From Thalassospira sp. MCCC 1A01428 (lineage in GTDB: Bacteria; Pseudomonadota; Alphaproteobacteria; Rhodospirillales; Thalassospiraceae): 64,000 bases of DNA. Shown here in pieces: positions 19,439 to 29,244 of the stretch (positions are counted from its first letter, which is position 1; every line of letters starts with the position of its first letter). The notes under the pieces were generated by a model. The model saw nothing but the letters and a program-made list of their open reading frames with translations. It was not told the DNA's origin and ran no database searches. Both the position numbers and the translations under genes were made by a program. The stretch is from positions 62,001 through 126,000 of the forward strand of contig NZ_JFJZ01000005.1 in assembly GCF_002115825.1 (NCBI RefSeq), in the 5' to 3' direction.

Positions 19439-20560
19439 ATGAGCGTCCTACCCGCCCCTGGCCGTGCAGCCGATTGCGCACAGCTGGAAATTAACCTGAG
19501 AGCAATTGCTGAAAACTATCAGCGTCTGCAAAAAACCTATACCGGCCGTACCATGGGTGCCGTTGTAAAGGCAGACGCGTACGGGCTGGGTGCCAAGGCG
19601 ATTGTACCGGTTTTGAAAAAACAGGGCTGCCGCCTGTTTTTCGTCGCCCATGCCAATGAAGCCGCCGATCTTTTTCCGCTTTTGCGGGGCGGCGGGCGCA
19701 TTGCCGTTTTTAACGGACTGATGCCCGGCGATGAAGAATTTTTCATCGAAAACGACGTTATCCCGGTTCTTAATGACCTGGGCCAGATTGAACGCTGGTC
19801 CAATTTGTGCCGCGAATATGAACGCCCGGCACCGGCTTTCATTCACCTTGACACCGGCATGAACCGCACCGGCCTGTCGCCGCGTGATATGCAGGAATTA
19901 ATCGAACGGCATTCGCAATTGCTGTATGGCTTTGAAAAGGCTGGCTATATGACCCACCCGGTCGCCGCCGACGAAGCCGAAAACCCGATCACCCGCGAAC
20001 AATATAATCTGTTCATGAAATGGTATCGGCGTTTACCGCCCGCACCGCGCGGATTTTGCAATTCATCGGCCATTTTCCGCCATAAGGACTACCACCTGGA
20101 ATTTTGCCGCCCGGGTTATGCCCTGTGGGGTGGCAACCCGACGCCGGAAAAAGCCAACCCGATGCGATCTGTGGTCACGTTAACAGCCAAGGTCTTGCAA
20201 TTGCGTCAGATTGACACCGGAGAGTCGGTCGGATACGGTGCGTCCTGGCGGGCTGAACGGCCCTCCAGAATTGCAACCATTGCCGCAGGTTATGCCGATG
20301 GCTGGTTGCGCCACCTTTCCAACGCCGGGAAACTGAAAATCGGCGGCATTCAGACGCCAATGGTTGGTCGTGTTTCAATGGATGCCTTTGGCATTGATGT
20401 TACGGACCTGCCTGAAGGAAAGCTGAAAGCTGGCGACGATGTAACCCTGCTTGGCAAAGACTGCACAGTTGATGATATCGGCACGATGTCCGGTACTATT
20501 GGCTATGAAATCCTGACCTCGCTTGGTCATCGTTATCAGCGGGTTTACACCGAAGGCTGA
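19439..20560 (+). CDS. alr: Alanine racemase
   Basis: A PLP-dependent enzyme that interconverts L- and D-alanine for peptidoglycan. The PLP lysine lies in VVKADAYGLGA (near 44), and the second catalytic base, Tyr near 266, lies in SVGYGASWRA. HLDTGMNRTGL and VGRVSMDAFGIDVT are family motifs. Its 373 residues are normal. It follows dnaB at 29 bp, a pairing conserved in many proteobacteria. Confidence 0.95.
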   Translation: MSVLPAPGRAADCAQLEINLRAIAENYQRLQKTYTGRTMGAVVKADAYGLGAKAIVPVLKKQGCRLFFVAHANEAADLFPLLRGGGRIAVFNGLMPGDEEFFIENDVIPVLNDLGQIERWSNLCREYERPAPAFIHLDTGMNRTGLSPRDMQELIERHSQLLYGFEKAGYMTHPVAADEAENPITREQYNLFMKWYRRLPPAPRGFCNSSAIFRHKDYHLEFCRPGYALWGGNPTPEKANPMRSVVTLTAKVLQLRQIDTGESVGYGASWRAERPSRIATIAAGYADGWLRHLSNAGKLKIGGIQTPMVGRVSMDAFGIDVTDLPEGKLKAGDDVTLLGKDCTVDDIGTMSGTIGYEILTSLGHRYQRVYTEG

Positions 20561-20620
20561 TCTGTTTGTGGCGATTTTGCCCAAGACAGACATTGCCAAA
20601 ACAAGGGAATAACGCCCCAG

Positions 20621-21394
20621 ATGCCGATCTTAGCGCCGGTAGGCCGGATATTTCTTGCATTTCTGGCTGTTGTCGGCCGGGTTACGGTTTTTGCCGCCAA
20701 AACACTTTTGCATTGTGTGACGCCGCGTTTCTATTTCCGGCTGATCTTTAAGCAAATGTGCGAAATCGGCTATTTTTCGCTGCCGGTTGTCGCCATGACC
20801 ACGCTGTTTGCCGGCATGGTTCTGGCCCTGCAAAGTTATTCGGGGTTTTCGCGGTTTTCAGCCGAAAGTGCGGTTGCCACGGTGGTTGTCATTTCCATGA
20901 CCCGCGAACTGGGCCCGGTTCTGGCCGGGTTGATGGTGGCGGGACGTGTAGGTGCCGCCATTGCCGCCGAAATTGGTACCATGCGTGTCACCGAACAAAT
21001 CGACGCACTGGTAACCCTTTCAACCAATCCGTTCAAATATCTGGTGGTTCCGCGGGTTATCGCGGGCCTGGTCACCTTGCCAATACTGGTTTTTGTTGGC
21101 GACATCATCGGGGTGATGGGCGGTTATATGGTCGGCGTGAACAAACTGTCGTTCAATTCCGGTTCCTATATCCAGAACACCTTTCAGTATCTTGAAACAC
21201 TTGATGTGGTTTCAGGGCTGGTCAAGGCAGCAGCGTTTGGTTTCATCATCACATTGATGGGCTGCTATCAGGGTTATTATTCGCGCGGCGGTGCCCAAGG
21301 CGTTGGCCAGGCAACGACCAATGCCGTGGTTTCCAGTTCCATCCTGATCCTGATTGCCAATTACATCGTGACCGAACTGTTTTTTGTTCGCTAA
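20621..21394 (+). CDS. mlaE: MlaE-type ABC transporter permease
   Basis: Inner-membrane permease of the Mla system, which moves phospholipids between the membranes. The 257-residue protein has five to six hydrophobic helices, and the MlaE coupling region (GTMRVTEQIDALVTLSTNP) is clear. AAGGGAA is placed before the ATG. It is followed at 17 bp by the matching ATPase. No MlaD, MlaC or MlaB gene is adjacent. Other MlaE-family roles, such as sterol or organic solvent transport, are possible. Confidence 0.87.
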   Translation: MPILAPVGRIFLAFLAVVGRVTVFAAKTLLHCVTPRFYFRLIFKQMCEIGYFSLPVVAMTTLFAGMVLALQSYSGFSRFSAESAVATVVVISMTRELGPVLAGLMVAGRVGAAIAAEIGTMRVTEQIDALVTLSTNPFKYLVVPRVIAGLVTLPILVFVGDIIGVMGGYMVGVNKLSFNSGSYIQNTFQYLETLDVVSGLVKAAAFGFIITLMGCYQGYYSRGGAQGVGQATTNAVVSSSILILIANYIVTELFFVR

Positions 21395-21411
21395 TTCAGG
21401 GCCGCAAATTT

Positions 21412-22188
21412 ATGTCAAACAGCCCGAAAATCAGTCTGACCGACCTTCACAAAGGGTTTGGTGCCAAAAAAGTCCTGCAAGGTATTAATCTTGATGTGGC
21501 AGCCGGGGAATCGGTTGCCATCATTGGCGGATCGGGCACCGGTAAATCGGTAACCCTGAAATGTGTATTGGGGTTGCTTACCCCCGATAGCGGGTCGATC
21601 AAAATTGACGGCGTTGAAATGGTTGGCGCGGACCGGAAAGCCCAGGACGCCATGCTGGCAAAAACCGGCATGCTGTTTCAGGGGGCAGCCCTGTTTGACT
21701 CATTGCCGGTATGGGAAAATGTTGCCTTTGGCCTGATCGAAGGCCAGGGCATTGACCGCAAAAAAGCCTATGACATTGCCATCGCCCGCCTTGCCGATGT
21801 TGGTTTGGGGGCCGAAATGGCAGATTTGTCGCCTGCATCACTTTCTGGCGGCATGCAAAAGCGCGTTGGTCTTGCACGTGCCATCGCCACCCGACCCGAA
21901 ATTCTGTTTTTTGATGAACCCACCACCGGCATTGACCCGATCATGGGCGATGTGATTAACGACCTGATCGTCAAATGTACGCGTGAACTTGGTGCCTGTG
22001 CCCTGACCATCACCCATGATATGGCCAGTGCGCGCAAAATTGCCGACCGCATTGCTTTTCTCTATCAGGGAAAAATCATCTGGGATGGCCCGGTTGCCGA
22101 TGTTGAACACAGCGACAACCCCTATCTGGCGCAATTCATATCGGGCAACACCGAAGGTCCGCTTGATCTGGATTTAAAGCATCTTTAA
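21412..22188 (+). CDS. mlaF: MlaF-type ABC transporter ATP-binding protein
   Basis: The ATPase partner of the preceding permease. It has Walker A GGSGTGKSV, Q-loop GMLFQGAALFDSLPVWENV, signature LSGGMQKRVGLARA and Walker B ILFFDEPTTGIDP, followed by the switch His in TITHDMASA. The DSLPVWENVAFGL stretch and the C-terminal QFISGNTEGPL tail are typical of MlaF/Ttg2A proteins. Its length is 258 residues. Confidence 0.9.
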   Translation: MSNSPKISLTDLHKGFGAKKVLQGINLDVAAGESVAIIGGSGTGKSVTLKCVLGLLTPDSGSIKIDGVEMVGADRKAQDAMLAKTGMLFQGAALFDSLPVWENVAFGLIEGQGIDRKKAYDIAIARLADVGLGAEMADLSPASLSGGMQKRVGLARAIATRPEILFFDEPTTGIDPIMGDVINDLIVKCTRELGACALTITHDMASARKIADRIAFLYQGKIIWDGPVADVEHSDNPYLAQFISGNTEGPLDLDLKHL

Positions 22189-22280
22189 TCCGGCCAACCC
22201 TTTGATTTATGATCAGGCTTATGGTCCTGATACCGGGCTCGAAACCAGCCCGCCCCGGTCCTTTTCCAACGGAGCTTTTT

Positions 22281-23693
22281 GTGGCAAAAACCCAAAGCCG
22301 ATTTATCTGCCAGAATTGCGGAGCCGAATACCGGAAATGGACCGGGCATTGTGATGCCTGTGATTCCTGGAACACCATCGAGGAAGAACGCATTGAAGCC
22401 GGCCCCAAAGCCACCGGCGGCATCACCACCGGCCCCCGCGGCAAACCGCTGGATTTTGTGGCCCTTGAAGGCCAAAGTGCGCGCCCGCCCCGCATTATAA
22501 CCGGCATAGCCGAACTTGACCGTGCCTGTGGCGGCGGCCTGGTTCCCGGGTCCGCCCTGCTGGTTGGCGGCGACCCCGGCATTGGCAAATCCACTATTTT
22601 GTTACAGGCGGTTGGCGTTCTCGCCGCCCGGCATAAATGCGCCTATATCTCGGGCGAGGAAGCGGTTGATCAGGTACGGATGCGTGCGGCACGGCTGGGG
22701 CTGGAAAAATCAAAGGTCGATTTCGCCGCCGCCACCAGCCTGCGCGATATCATCGCCACCCTGGATCAAAGCAACCACGAAGTTGTGGTCATCGATTCTA
22801 TTCAGACGATGTATGCCGACACCCTTGATAGTGCGCCAGGAACGGTTTCCCAGGTGCGCGCCTGTGCGCTGGAGCTGATCCGCCTTGCCAAACGCAAGGG
22901 ATTTGCCGTCATCCTGGTGGGGCACGTTACCAAAGAAGGCCAGATCGCCGGTCCCCGCGTGCTGGAACATATGGTCGATACCGTCCTTTATTTTGAAGGC
23001 GAACGTGGCCACCAGTTCCGCATTCTGCGTGCGGTAAAAAACCGCTTTGGCGCGACCGACGAAATTGGCGTGTTTGAAATGGGCGATGCCGGGCTGGTCG
23101 AAGTCCCCAATCCGTCTGCCCTGTTTCTGGCTGACCGTGATGCCCCGGTTAGCGGCACCGCCGTTTTCGCCGGGCTGGAGGGAACCCGCCCGATGCTGGT
23201 GGAAATTCAGGCTCTCGTCGCACAATCGGCCCTGGCAACCCCGCGCCGCGCCGTGGTCGGCTGGGATTCTGCCCGCATGAACATGATTTTAGCCGTGCTT
23301 GATGCCCGTTGTGGCCTGCCCCTTAGCCAGTTTGACGTTTACCTGAACGTCGCAGGTGGCCTGCGTGTGGGCGAGCCGGCCGCCGACCTTGCGGTTGCCG
23401 CGGCCCTTATTTCCGCAGTTGCAGACAGTCCTGTACCTGCTGAAACCGTTATTGTTGGTGAAATTGGCCTGTCGGGCGAAGTTCGCCCGGTCGGCCAGAC
23501 CGAGGCCCGCCTGAAAGAAGCGGCCAAACTCGGCTTCGTTAATGGTTATGTCCCCAAACAGGGACAAACAGCCAAAAAGAAGCTGACCATCAAGGGTTTG
23601 AAACAGATCGAAATTAGCCATCTTCAGGATTTGGTAAATTTATTCGGTCAGGATGTGCGGGAAAAAGTACGTCCCCGCGAAGGCATGTATTAA
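22281..23693 (+). CDS. radA: DNA repair protein RadA
   Basis: RadA is a RecA-related helicase that processes recombination intermediates. The N-terminal zinc finger uses Cys10, Cys13, Cys24 and Cys27 (CQNCGAEYRKW...CDAC). Walker A GGDPGIGKST lies near 97-105, KNRFGATDE is the RadA-specific motif, and a Lon-like C-terminal domain ends the protein. I choose the GTG at 22281 (AKTQSRFICQNCG), with CGGAG about 7 bp before it, because it matches the family N-terminus; an ATG at 22209 would add 24 unconserved residues. Confidence 0.95.
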   Translation: MAKTQSRFICQNCGAEYRKWTGHCDACDSWNTIEEERIEAGPKATGGITTGPRGKPLDFVALEGQSARPPRIITGIAELDRACGGGLVPGSALLVGGDPGIGKSTILLQAVGVLAARHKCAYISGEEAVDQVRMRAARLGLEKSKVDFAAATSLRDIIATLDQSNHEVVVIDSIQTMYADTLDSAPGTVSQVRACALELIRLAKRKGFAVILVGHVTKEGQIAGPRVLEHMVDTVLYFEGERGHQFRILRAVKNRFGATDEIGVFEMGDAGLVEVPNPSALFLADRDAPVSGTAVFAGLEGTRPMLVEIQALVAQSALATPRRAVVGWDSARMNMILAVLDARCGLPLSQFDVYLNVAGGLRVGEPAADLAVAAALISAVADSPVPAETVIVGEIGLSGEVRPVGQTEARLKEAAKLGFVNGYVPKQGQTAKKKLTIKGLKQIEISHLQDLVNLFGQDVREKVRPREGMY

Positions 23694-23805
23694 TTCCCGC
23701 TTCCGCATACACCCATATCAGGCTTGCCTTACACGACAACAAGCCCTATTCCGATTCTTCGGCGCTGGTATATTCCGCGCAAAGCCATAACAGGACCGAC
23801 ACAGA

Positions 23806-24492
23806 ATGGATTTTTCCTTCCTTTCCGAATTGGGGGCCAGAGACATTTTTGATCTGGTGGTGGTTGCCATTGTGCTGCTGTCCGGCCTGTTCGCATTTTT
23901 TCGCGGCTTTGTTCATGAAAGCCTGTCAATGCTGGGCTGGGTGGGTGCTGGTGTTACAGCCCTTTATGGCTATCCCGTTGCGCGCCCCTATGTCCGCGAA
24001 TTGATCCCTTCGCAACTGATCGCCGATCTTGCAACGGGTATAGGCCTGTTTCTGATCGCGTTTCTGATTTTTTCGTTCATTAGCGGACGCATTGCCAAAG
24101 CGGTGCAAAATTCCGGCCTCGACAGCCTGGATAGCACACTGGGGTTTGTTTTTGGTCTGGTTCGGGGCGGGCTGGTCGTTTGCATCGCCTATATCGCCCT
24201 GTCGTGGTTAATGCCGCCAAGCCAGCAACCGATGTGGGTGCAAACCGCCCGCACCCGCCCCGTTCTGCAAGAGGGTGCCTATTTGCTCAAGGCTGCCATG
24301 CCCGATGCGCTGTTTGACAACACCGCCGAAGAAATTGCCCGCACCCAGCGCGAAGCCGATGCGCGTGACCAAACCTATCGCAAATTGTTAGGCCCTACGC
24401 CAAAACGTAAGGAATCCACGCAGATAGAAGGTTATACCCAGGAAGAAATCGACGCGAAAAACCGTCTGATTGATGCTGTTACCCAGCAATGA
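23806..24492 (+). CDS. cvpA: CvpA family membrane protein
   Basis: A colicin V production-type inner-membrane protein of 228 residues with four hydrophobic helices in the first ~140 residues (FDLVVVAIVLLSGLFAFFRG and so on). A charged cytoplasmic C-terminal part follows. CvpA's molecular role is not settled; it is linked to envelope homeostasis, and its place just upstream of purF is conserved widely. AGGA stands before the ATG. Confidence 0.9.
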   Translation: MDFSFLSELGARDIFDLVVVAIVLLSGLFAFFRGFVHESLSMLGWVGAGVTALYGYPVARPYVRELIPSQLIADLATGIGLFLIAFLIFSFISGRIAKAVQNSGLDSLDSTLGFVFGLVRGGLVVCIAYIALSWLMPPSQQPMWVQTARTRPVLQEGAYLLKAAMPDALFDNTAEEIARTQREADARDQTYRKLLGPTPKRKESTQIEGYTQEEIDAKNRLIDAVTQQ

Positions 24493-24720
24493 TGGAAGAC
24501 CACACCCGGTCTGTGCTACATATAAAATTATTTTAAACGTCATCGTGATGCCGCAGAACCACAAAAGGTTCTGGACCAAAACCTCAAAAGCGTTATAAAA
24601 CGCCCACGCGCGAAGATATGGATTGCCCCTGGTGGCGATCCCCAACGAGTGAGGCGTCGGGATTTCGTTAACGCGTGCGGCATCCAACAGGCGCCACCGG
24701 CGAGAGAGCGGAACCCACTC

Positions 24721-26181
24721 ATGCTGACCACCAATCCATTCGATGACGACAAGCTACGCGAAGAGTGTGGCGTTTTTGGCGTTTTTGGTTCGCCCGATGC
24801 GGCAGCCTTAACCGCCCTTGGCTTGCATGCTCTTCAGCATCGCGGGCAGGAAGCAGCGGGTATCGTTGCTTACGACGGGTCTGATTTTCCCGCCCACCGG
24901 GCTTCAGGCCAGGTTGGTGACATTTTCGGATCACAGGATGTTATCCAGAGCCTGCCGGGCCACCGGGCCGTCGGCCATGTGCGCTATTCCACTGCAGGGG
25001 GCAAAGGCCTTCGCAATGTTCAGCCGCTATTTGCCGATTTTGAATTTGGCGGCCTGGCCATTGCCCATAACGGCAACCTGACCAACGCCCTTGCCGTGCG
25101 TGACCGTCTGGTCCGTCGTGGCTCTATTTTTCAGTCCACCGCCGATACCGAGGTGTTTATTCACCTGATCGCTACCAGCCTGTATGAAAAGATCGTCGAT
25201 CGCCTGGTTGATGCCCTGCGTCAGGTTGAAGGCGCATATAGCCTGGTCGTCATGACCCAGAAAAAACTGATCGGCGTGCGTGACCCGCTAGGCGTACGTC
25301 CACTGGTGCTGGGAAAACTCAACGACTCGTACATCTTTTCGTCTGAAACAGTTGGTCTTGATATTGTCGGGGCCGAGTTCATTCGTGATGTTGAACCGGG
25401 CGAAATTGTTGAAATCACCGATTCCGGTATTCGCTCGACCAAACCGTTCAAGCCGGTCAAATCGCGCTTTTGTATTTTTGAACATGTCTATTTCGCCCGC
25501 CCCGACAGCATTGTCGAAGGTTCCAGCGTGTATGACGTACGTAAAAATATTGGCCGCGAACTGGCACGCGAAAGTTCGGTCGAGGCCGATGTGGTTGTGC
25601 CCATTCCCGACTCGGGCGTGCCACCGGCACTGGGCTATGCCGAAGAATCCGGTATTCCGTTTGAACTGGGCATTATCCGCAACCATTATGTGGGCCGGAC
25701 CTTTATTGAGCCGACCGATCAGATCCGCCACCTTGGCGTAAAGCTGAAACATAACGCCAACCCCGGCAAGCTAAAGGGCAAACGCGTTATTCTGGTTGAT
25801 GATTCAATTGTACGTGGCACCACATCGACCAAAATCGTCGAACTGGTTCGCCAGGCAGGTGCTGCCGAAGTGCATATGCGCATCACCAGCCCGCCCACGG
25901 CAAACCCGTGTTTTTACGGTGTTGATACCCCGTCAAAAGAAAAGCTGATGGCTGCCAATTACGACATTGAAACAATGGCGAAAATGATTGGCGTCGACAG
26001 TCTGGCCTTTGTCAGCATCGATGGTTTGTATCGTGCCACCGGCCTGCCCGGCCGCGATGCCGAAAGCCCGGCATTTTGTGATGCCTGCTTTACCGGCGAC
26101 TATCCCATCCGTCTGGTTGACCACCAGGCTGAAAACAAGGATCGGAAATTATCGCAGTTGGTCGAAAGGCAGTCCGCATGA
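24721..26181 (+). CDS. purF: Amidophosphoribosyltransferase PurF
   Basis: PurF makes phosphoribosylamine, the first committed step of purine synthesis. I place the start at the ATG at 24721, 15 codons before the catalytic Cys of the mature enzyme (Cys16 in REECGVFGVFG). A propeptide of this kind is known in Bacillus-type PurF. Cysteines in FCIFEHVYF, NPCFYGVD and AFCDACFTGDYP fit the four ligands of the [4Fe-4S] form. The PRPP loop is VILVDDSIVRGTT. The stop overlaps the next gene by 4 bp (ATGA). Confidence 0.95.
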   Translation: MLTTNPFDDDKLREECGVFGVFGSPDAAALTALGLHALQHRGQEAAGIVAYDGSDFPAHRASGQVGDIFGSQDVIQSLPGHRAVGHVRYSTAGGKGLRNVQPLFADFEFGGLAIAHNGNLTNALAVRDRLVRRGSIFQSTADTEVFIHLIATSLYEKIVDRLVDALRQVEGAYSLVVMTQKKLIGVRDPLGVRPLVLGKLNDSYIFSSETVGLDIVGAEFIRDVEPGEIVEITDSGIRSTKPFKPVKSRFCIFEHVYFARPDSIVEGSSVYDVRKNIGRELARESSVEADVVVPIPDSGVPPALGYAEESGIPFELGIIRNHYVGRTFIEPTDQIRHLGVKLKHNANPGKLKGKRVILVDDSIVRGTTSTKIVELVRQAGAAEVHMRITSPPTANPCFYGVDTPSKEKLMAANYDIETMAKMIGVDSLAFVSIDGLYRATGLPGRDAESPAFCDACFTGDYPIRLVDHQAENKDRKLSQLVERQSA

Positions 26182-26891
26182 GTGTGCAAAAACGCCTTGA
26201 GGGCAAAGTTGCACTGGTAACCGGGGCATCGCACGGCATTGGCCGTGCGATTGCCAAACGGTTTGCCGCCGAAGGGGCCGAAGTCATCGCCCTTGGTCGC
26301 AATGTTGGTGCCCTTGAAGAACTTGACGATGAAATCCGGGCCGAAGGCGGCAAGGCCGTTTTGTTGCCGCTGGATTTAACCATGTATGAAAAAATCGATG
26401 CCATGGGCGCGTCGATTTATGAACGGTTCGGCAAACTTGATATCGTCGTTGGTAATGCCGCCGTTTTGGGTGAACTGGCCCCGGTCGGCCATATTGACAC
26501 GCAAATGTTTGAAAATACCCTTGCGGTTAATGTTACGGCCAATTTCCGCCTGATCCGCAGTGTCGATAAATTACTGCGCCTGGCTGATGCCGGACGCGCC
26601 ATTTTCGTCACATCGGGTGTATCGGCCAAGGGCCGCGCCTATTGGGGCCTTTATGCTGCCACCAAGGCCGCCCTTGAAGCAATGGTTCTGTCCTATGCCC
26701 AGGAAATGGATGACAGCACCGTAAAGGTCAACCTGGTTAACCCCGGCCCCATCCGCACCACTATGCGCGCTGCGGCTTTTCCCGGTGAAGACCCGGAAAC
26801 ACTGCGCACCCCCGAAAGCATCATGGATGTTTTCGTGGATCTGGCTGCAGAAGACTGTGCCAAACACGGTGAAATCGTCACCGCAAGCTGA
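26178..26891 (+). CDS. SDR family NAD(P)-dependent oxidoreductase
   Basis: A classical SDR of 237 residues with VTGASHGIGRAIAKRFA at the cofactor site, VGNAAVLG in place of the usual NAG, and VTSGVSAKGRAYWGLYAATKAA carrying Ser, Tyr and Lys. The C-terminus is short and ends at ITAS-like residues. It overlaps purF by 4 bp, and this purF-SDR coupling is seen in many Alphaproteobacteria. The substrate is unknown. The shared operon does not by itself imply a purine role. Confidence 0.9.
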   Translation: MSVQKRLEGKVALVTGASHGIGRAIAKRFAAEGAEVIALGRNVGALEELDDEIRAEGGKAVLLPLDLTMYEKIDAMGASIYERFGKLDIVVGNAAVLGELAPVGHIDTQMFENTLAVNVTANFRLIRSVDKLLRLADAGRAIFVTSGVSAKGRAYWGLYAATKAALEAMVLSYAQEMDDSTVKVNLVNPGPIRTTMRAAAFPGEDPETLRTPESIMDVFVDLAAEDCAKHGEIVTAS

Positions 26892-26913
26892 CAACGCCGC
26901 ACCTTAAAACATC

Positions 26914-26948
26914 AAGGCCGGACCCCGATTGTGAGGTCCGGCTTTTTC
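26914..26948 (+). terminator. Rho-independent terminator after purF-SDR
   Basis: The stem gccggacc (26917-26924) / ggtccggc (26935-26942) has a 10-nt loop and is extended by A/G-T pairs, with five T following. It overlaps the last codons of the convergent LysR gene. Confidence 0.85.
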
Positions 26949-27861
26949 ATTTCAGATGCAGGTTTTCGCCACAGAAATCCAGAAAGGCCCGCACACGCGC
27001 GGGTAAATGTCCCCCACCACCAATATATACGGCATTGATTTCCACGCCGCCCCTACCATTTCCGGGGTAATAAGCGTCCAGAATTTCGATCAACCGGCCC
27101 GCTTTGACATCCTGTTCAATATGAAACTTGCCAAGGCGAACAATACCGCCCCCCGCAATTGCCAAATGACGGGCACTTTCGGCATCACCAACATCAATCG
27201 TCCCGCCTGGCAGAACCGTTACAATTTCACCATCTACCTTGAACGGCCATTCAGCTTTCGCCCGAACAAAATTGTATCCGATCAGGACATGATCCCGCAG
27301 GTCTGCCACCGTTTGTGGCGTTCCATATCGGGCCAGATAATCCGGCGAGGCCGCAATCGCCATTCGGCATACACCCAGCTTACGGGCAATAAGGCCCGAG
27401 GATTGTAGTGGACCGCTGCGAATGGCAATGTCAGCCCGCTCTTCATACAAATCTACCATCTTCTCGCTAACCGTAACATCCAGGGTAATTTGCGGATAAG
27501 CCCGACGAAATGCCGGCACCAGCGGCAACAATCGATGCAGTCCAACCGGCATATTAATGCTAATTCGCAAATGCCCACGCGGACATAAGGCAACGGCGGC
27601 CTCCTGTTCGGCATCATCAAGATCGGCAATGACGGATACAGCACGTTGATAAAACCGCTGCCCTTCCGGCGTAAGCTGCAATTTCCGGGTTGAACGGTTA
27701 AACAGCCGCACCCTTAACCTGTCTTCCAGCCGGCCAACCAGTTTACTGATCGCCGATGGCGTCATATTAAAATCCCGGGCGGCTGCGGAAAAACCATCCC
27801 TTTCCACCACCCGGATGAAAACTTCCATTTCACCGGATCGGTTGGTATCAAGTCGCGACAT
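26947..27861 (-). CDS. LysR family transcriptional regulator
   Basis: A LysR-type regulator of 304 residues. The N-terminal winged helix-turn-helix spans about residues 12-70 (EMEVFIRVVERDGFSAAARD, then MTPSAISKLVGRLEDRLRVRLFNR). A substrate-binding effector domain follows. It is divergent from an aldo/keto reductase across 101 bp, which suggests it controls that gene and itself. Candidate T-N11-A-type sites lie in the spacer. The effector cannot be inferred. Confidence 0.92.
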   Translation of the reverse strand: MSRLDTNRSGEMEVFIRVVERDGFSAAARDFNMTPSAISKLVGRLEDRLRVRLFNRSTRKLQLTPEGQRFYQRAVSVIADLDDAEQEAAVALCPRGHLRISINMPVGLHRLLPLVPAFRRAYPQITLDVTVSEKMVDLYEERADIAIRSGPLQSSGLIARKLGVCRMAIAASPDYLARYGTPQTVADLRDHVLIGYNFVRAKAEWPFKVDGEIVTVLPGGTIDVGDAESARHLAIAGGGIVRLGKFHIEQDVKAGRLIEILDAYYPGNGRGGVEINAVYIGGGGHLPARVRAFLDFCGENLHLK

Positions 27862-27889
27862 GTGAATTCAACTCACAAATAATTTTCCT

Positions 27890-27910
27890 ATTTTCCCAAT
27901 AGTTGAAAAT
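27890..27910. promoter_or_regulatory. Candidate LysR operator
   Basis: An inverted repeat with arms attttc (27890-27895) and gaaaat (27905-27910) and a 9-nt centre lies midway between the divergent LysR and aldo/keto reductase genes. The geometry fits a LysR box. A second short palindrome, tgtga-N7-tcaca (27861-27877), overlaps the regulator's start codon. Confidence 0.4.
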
Positions 27911-27962
27911 TCAGTTGCTGTCCATATTCCCGTCAATCACATTTTTATGACAGGAGACTTCA

Positions 27963-29000
27963 ATGGAATACAGGCAACTGGGCCAATCCGGCCTGCGTAT
28001 CCCCGCTCTCAGCTTTGGTACCGGCACCTTTGGCGGGCAAGGACCGCTTTTTTCCGCCTGGGGCTCCTCGGATGTTCGCGAAGCGACCCGTTTGATCGAT
28101 ATCTGCCTGGATGCCGGTCTGAACATGTTTGATAGTGCCGATGTTTATTCAAACGGGGCCGCCGAACAAATACTGGGCGAGGCGATCAAAGGACGCCGGG
28201 ATAAAACAATTATATCAACCAAGCTGGCGCTGCCTATGGGCGACGGCCCCAATGACTATGGCACGTCACGCCATCGCCTGATTGGTGCGACCGAGGCCGC
28301 GTTAAAGCGGCTGAACACAGACTATATCGATCTTTTGCAACTTCATGCATTTGATGCCTACACACCGGTAGATGAAGTCATGGAAACACTTGATACCCTT
28401 AGGCAGGCAGGGAAAATCCGCTATAGCGGCGTTTCAAACTTCGCCAGTTGGCAAATAATGAAATCACAGGCAGTTGCGCAGGCGCAGGGCTATGGCCGGC
28501 ATGTCGCCCTTCAGGTTTATTATTCGCTGGTAGGCCGGGATTACGAATGGGATTTAATGCCAATGGCACAGGATCAAGGGATTGGCGCCATCGTCTGGAG
28601 CCCGCTTGGCTGGGGGCGACTAACCGGTAAAATCCGGCGTAGCACGCCCGTTCCAGCCGGCAGCCGTTTGCATGAAACCGCACAATATGGCCCGCCGGTT
28701 GACGAGAATGTCCTTTATGACATTGTCGACGTACTGGACCAAATCGCGGCAGAAACCGGAAAATCTGTGCCGCAAATTGCCCTTAACTGGTTATTGCAAC
28801 GTCCAACCGTATCATCGGTCATCATCGGCGCACGCAATGAACAACAGTTGCGTGACAACCTTGGCGCGGTAGGATGGGCATTAAGCGCAAATCACATCGA
28901 ACAACTAGATGCTGTCAGTAAATGCCAACCACCCTATCCGCATTATCCCTATCATATTCAGGAAGGTTTCGCGCGACTGAACCCGCCATTATTTCCATAA
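27963..29000 (+). CDS. Aldo/keto reductase
   Basis: A NADPH-dependent aldo/keto reductase of the TIM-barrel superfamily, 345 residues. The catalytic tetrad can be placed as Asp and Tyr in FDSADVYSNGAAE, Lys in ISTKLALPMG and His in DLLQLHAFD. The C-terminal NADPH-binding stretch includes SSVIIGARNEQQLRDNL. An AGGAGA site precedes the ATG. The natural substrate is unknown. It is probably regulated by the divergent LysR protein. Confidence 0.92.
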   Translation: MEYRQLGQSGLRIPALSFGTGTFGGQGPLFSAWGSSDVREATRLIDICLDAGLNMFDSADVYSNGAAEQILGEAIKGRRDKTIISTKLALPMGDGPNDYGTSRHRLIGATEAALKRLNTDYIDLLQLHAFDAYTPVDEVMETLDTLRQAGKIRYSGVSNFASWQIMKSQAVAQAQGYGRHVALQVYYSLVGRDYEWDLMPMAQDQGIGAIVWSPLGWGRLTGKIRRSTPVPAGSRLHETAQYGPPVDENVLYDIVDVLDQIAAETGKSVPQIALNWLLQRPTVSSVIIGARNEQQLRDNLGAVGWALSANHIEQLDAVSKCQPPYPHYPYHIQEGFARLNPPLFP

Positions 29001-29244
29001 ACAGAAACGGCAACGATAATCTCCTGCACCCTGCCACCAGCAAACATAACAGCTGATGGTTGCGCCGCCATTTTGATTGCTGCTTTCTTTAAATAACGTA
29101 TGGCGCCTATATCTGGCGAACGGGTGTGGTTAAATGCCGTTTACAATCAAGGCGGTGGTGGGGGTTGCTTCAGTCCTCTGTATCGATGCGTGTCATGCGT
29201 CCACCCTCCGGATGACAACATATTTCAGGACAAGACACACAAAT

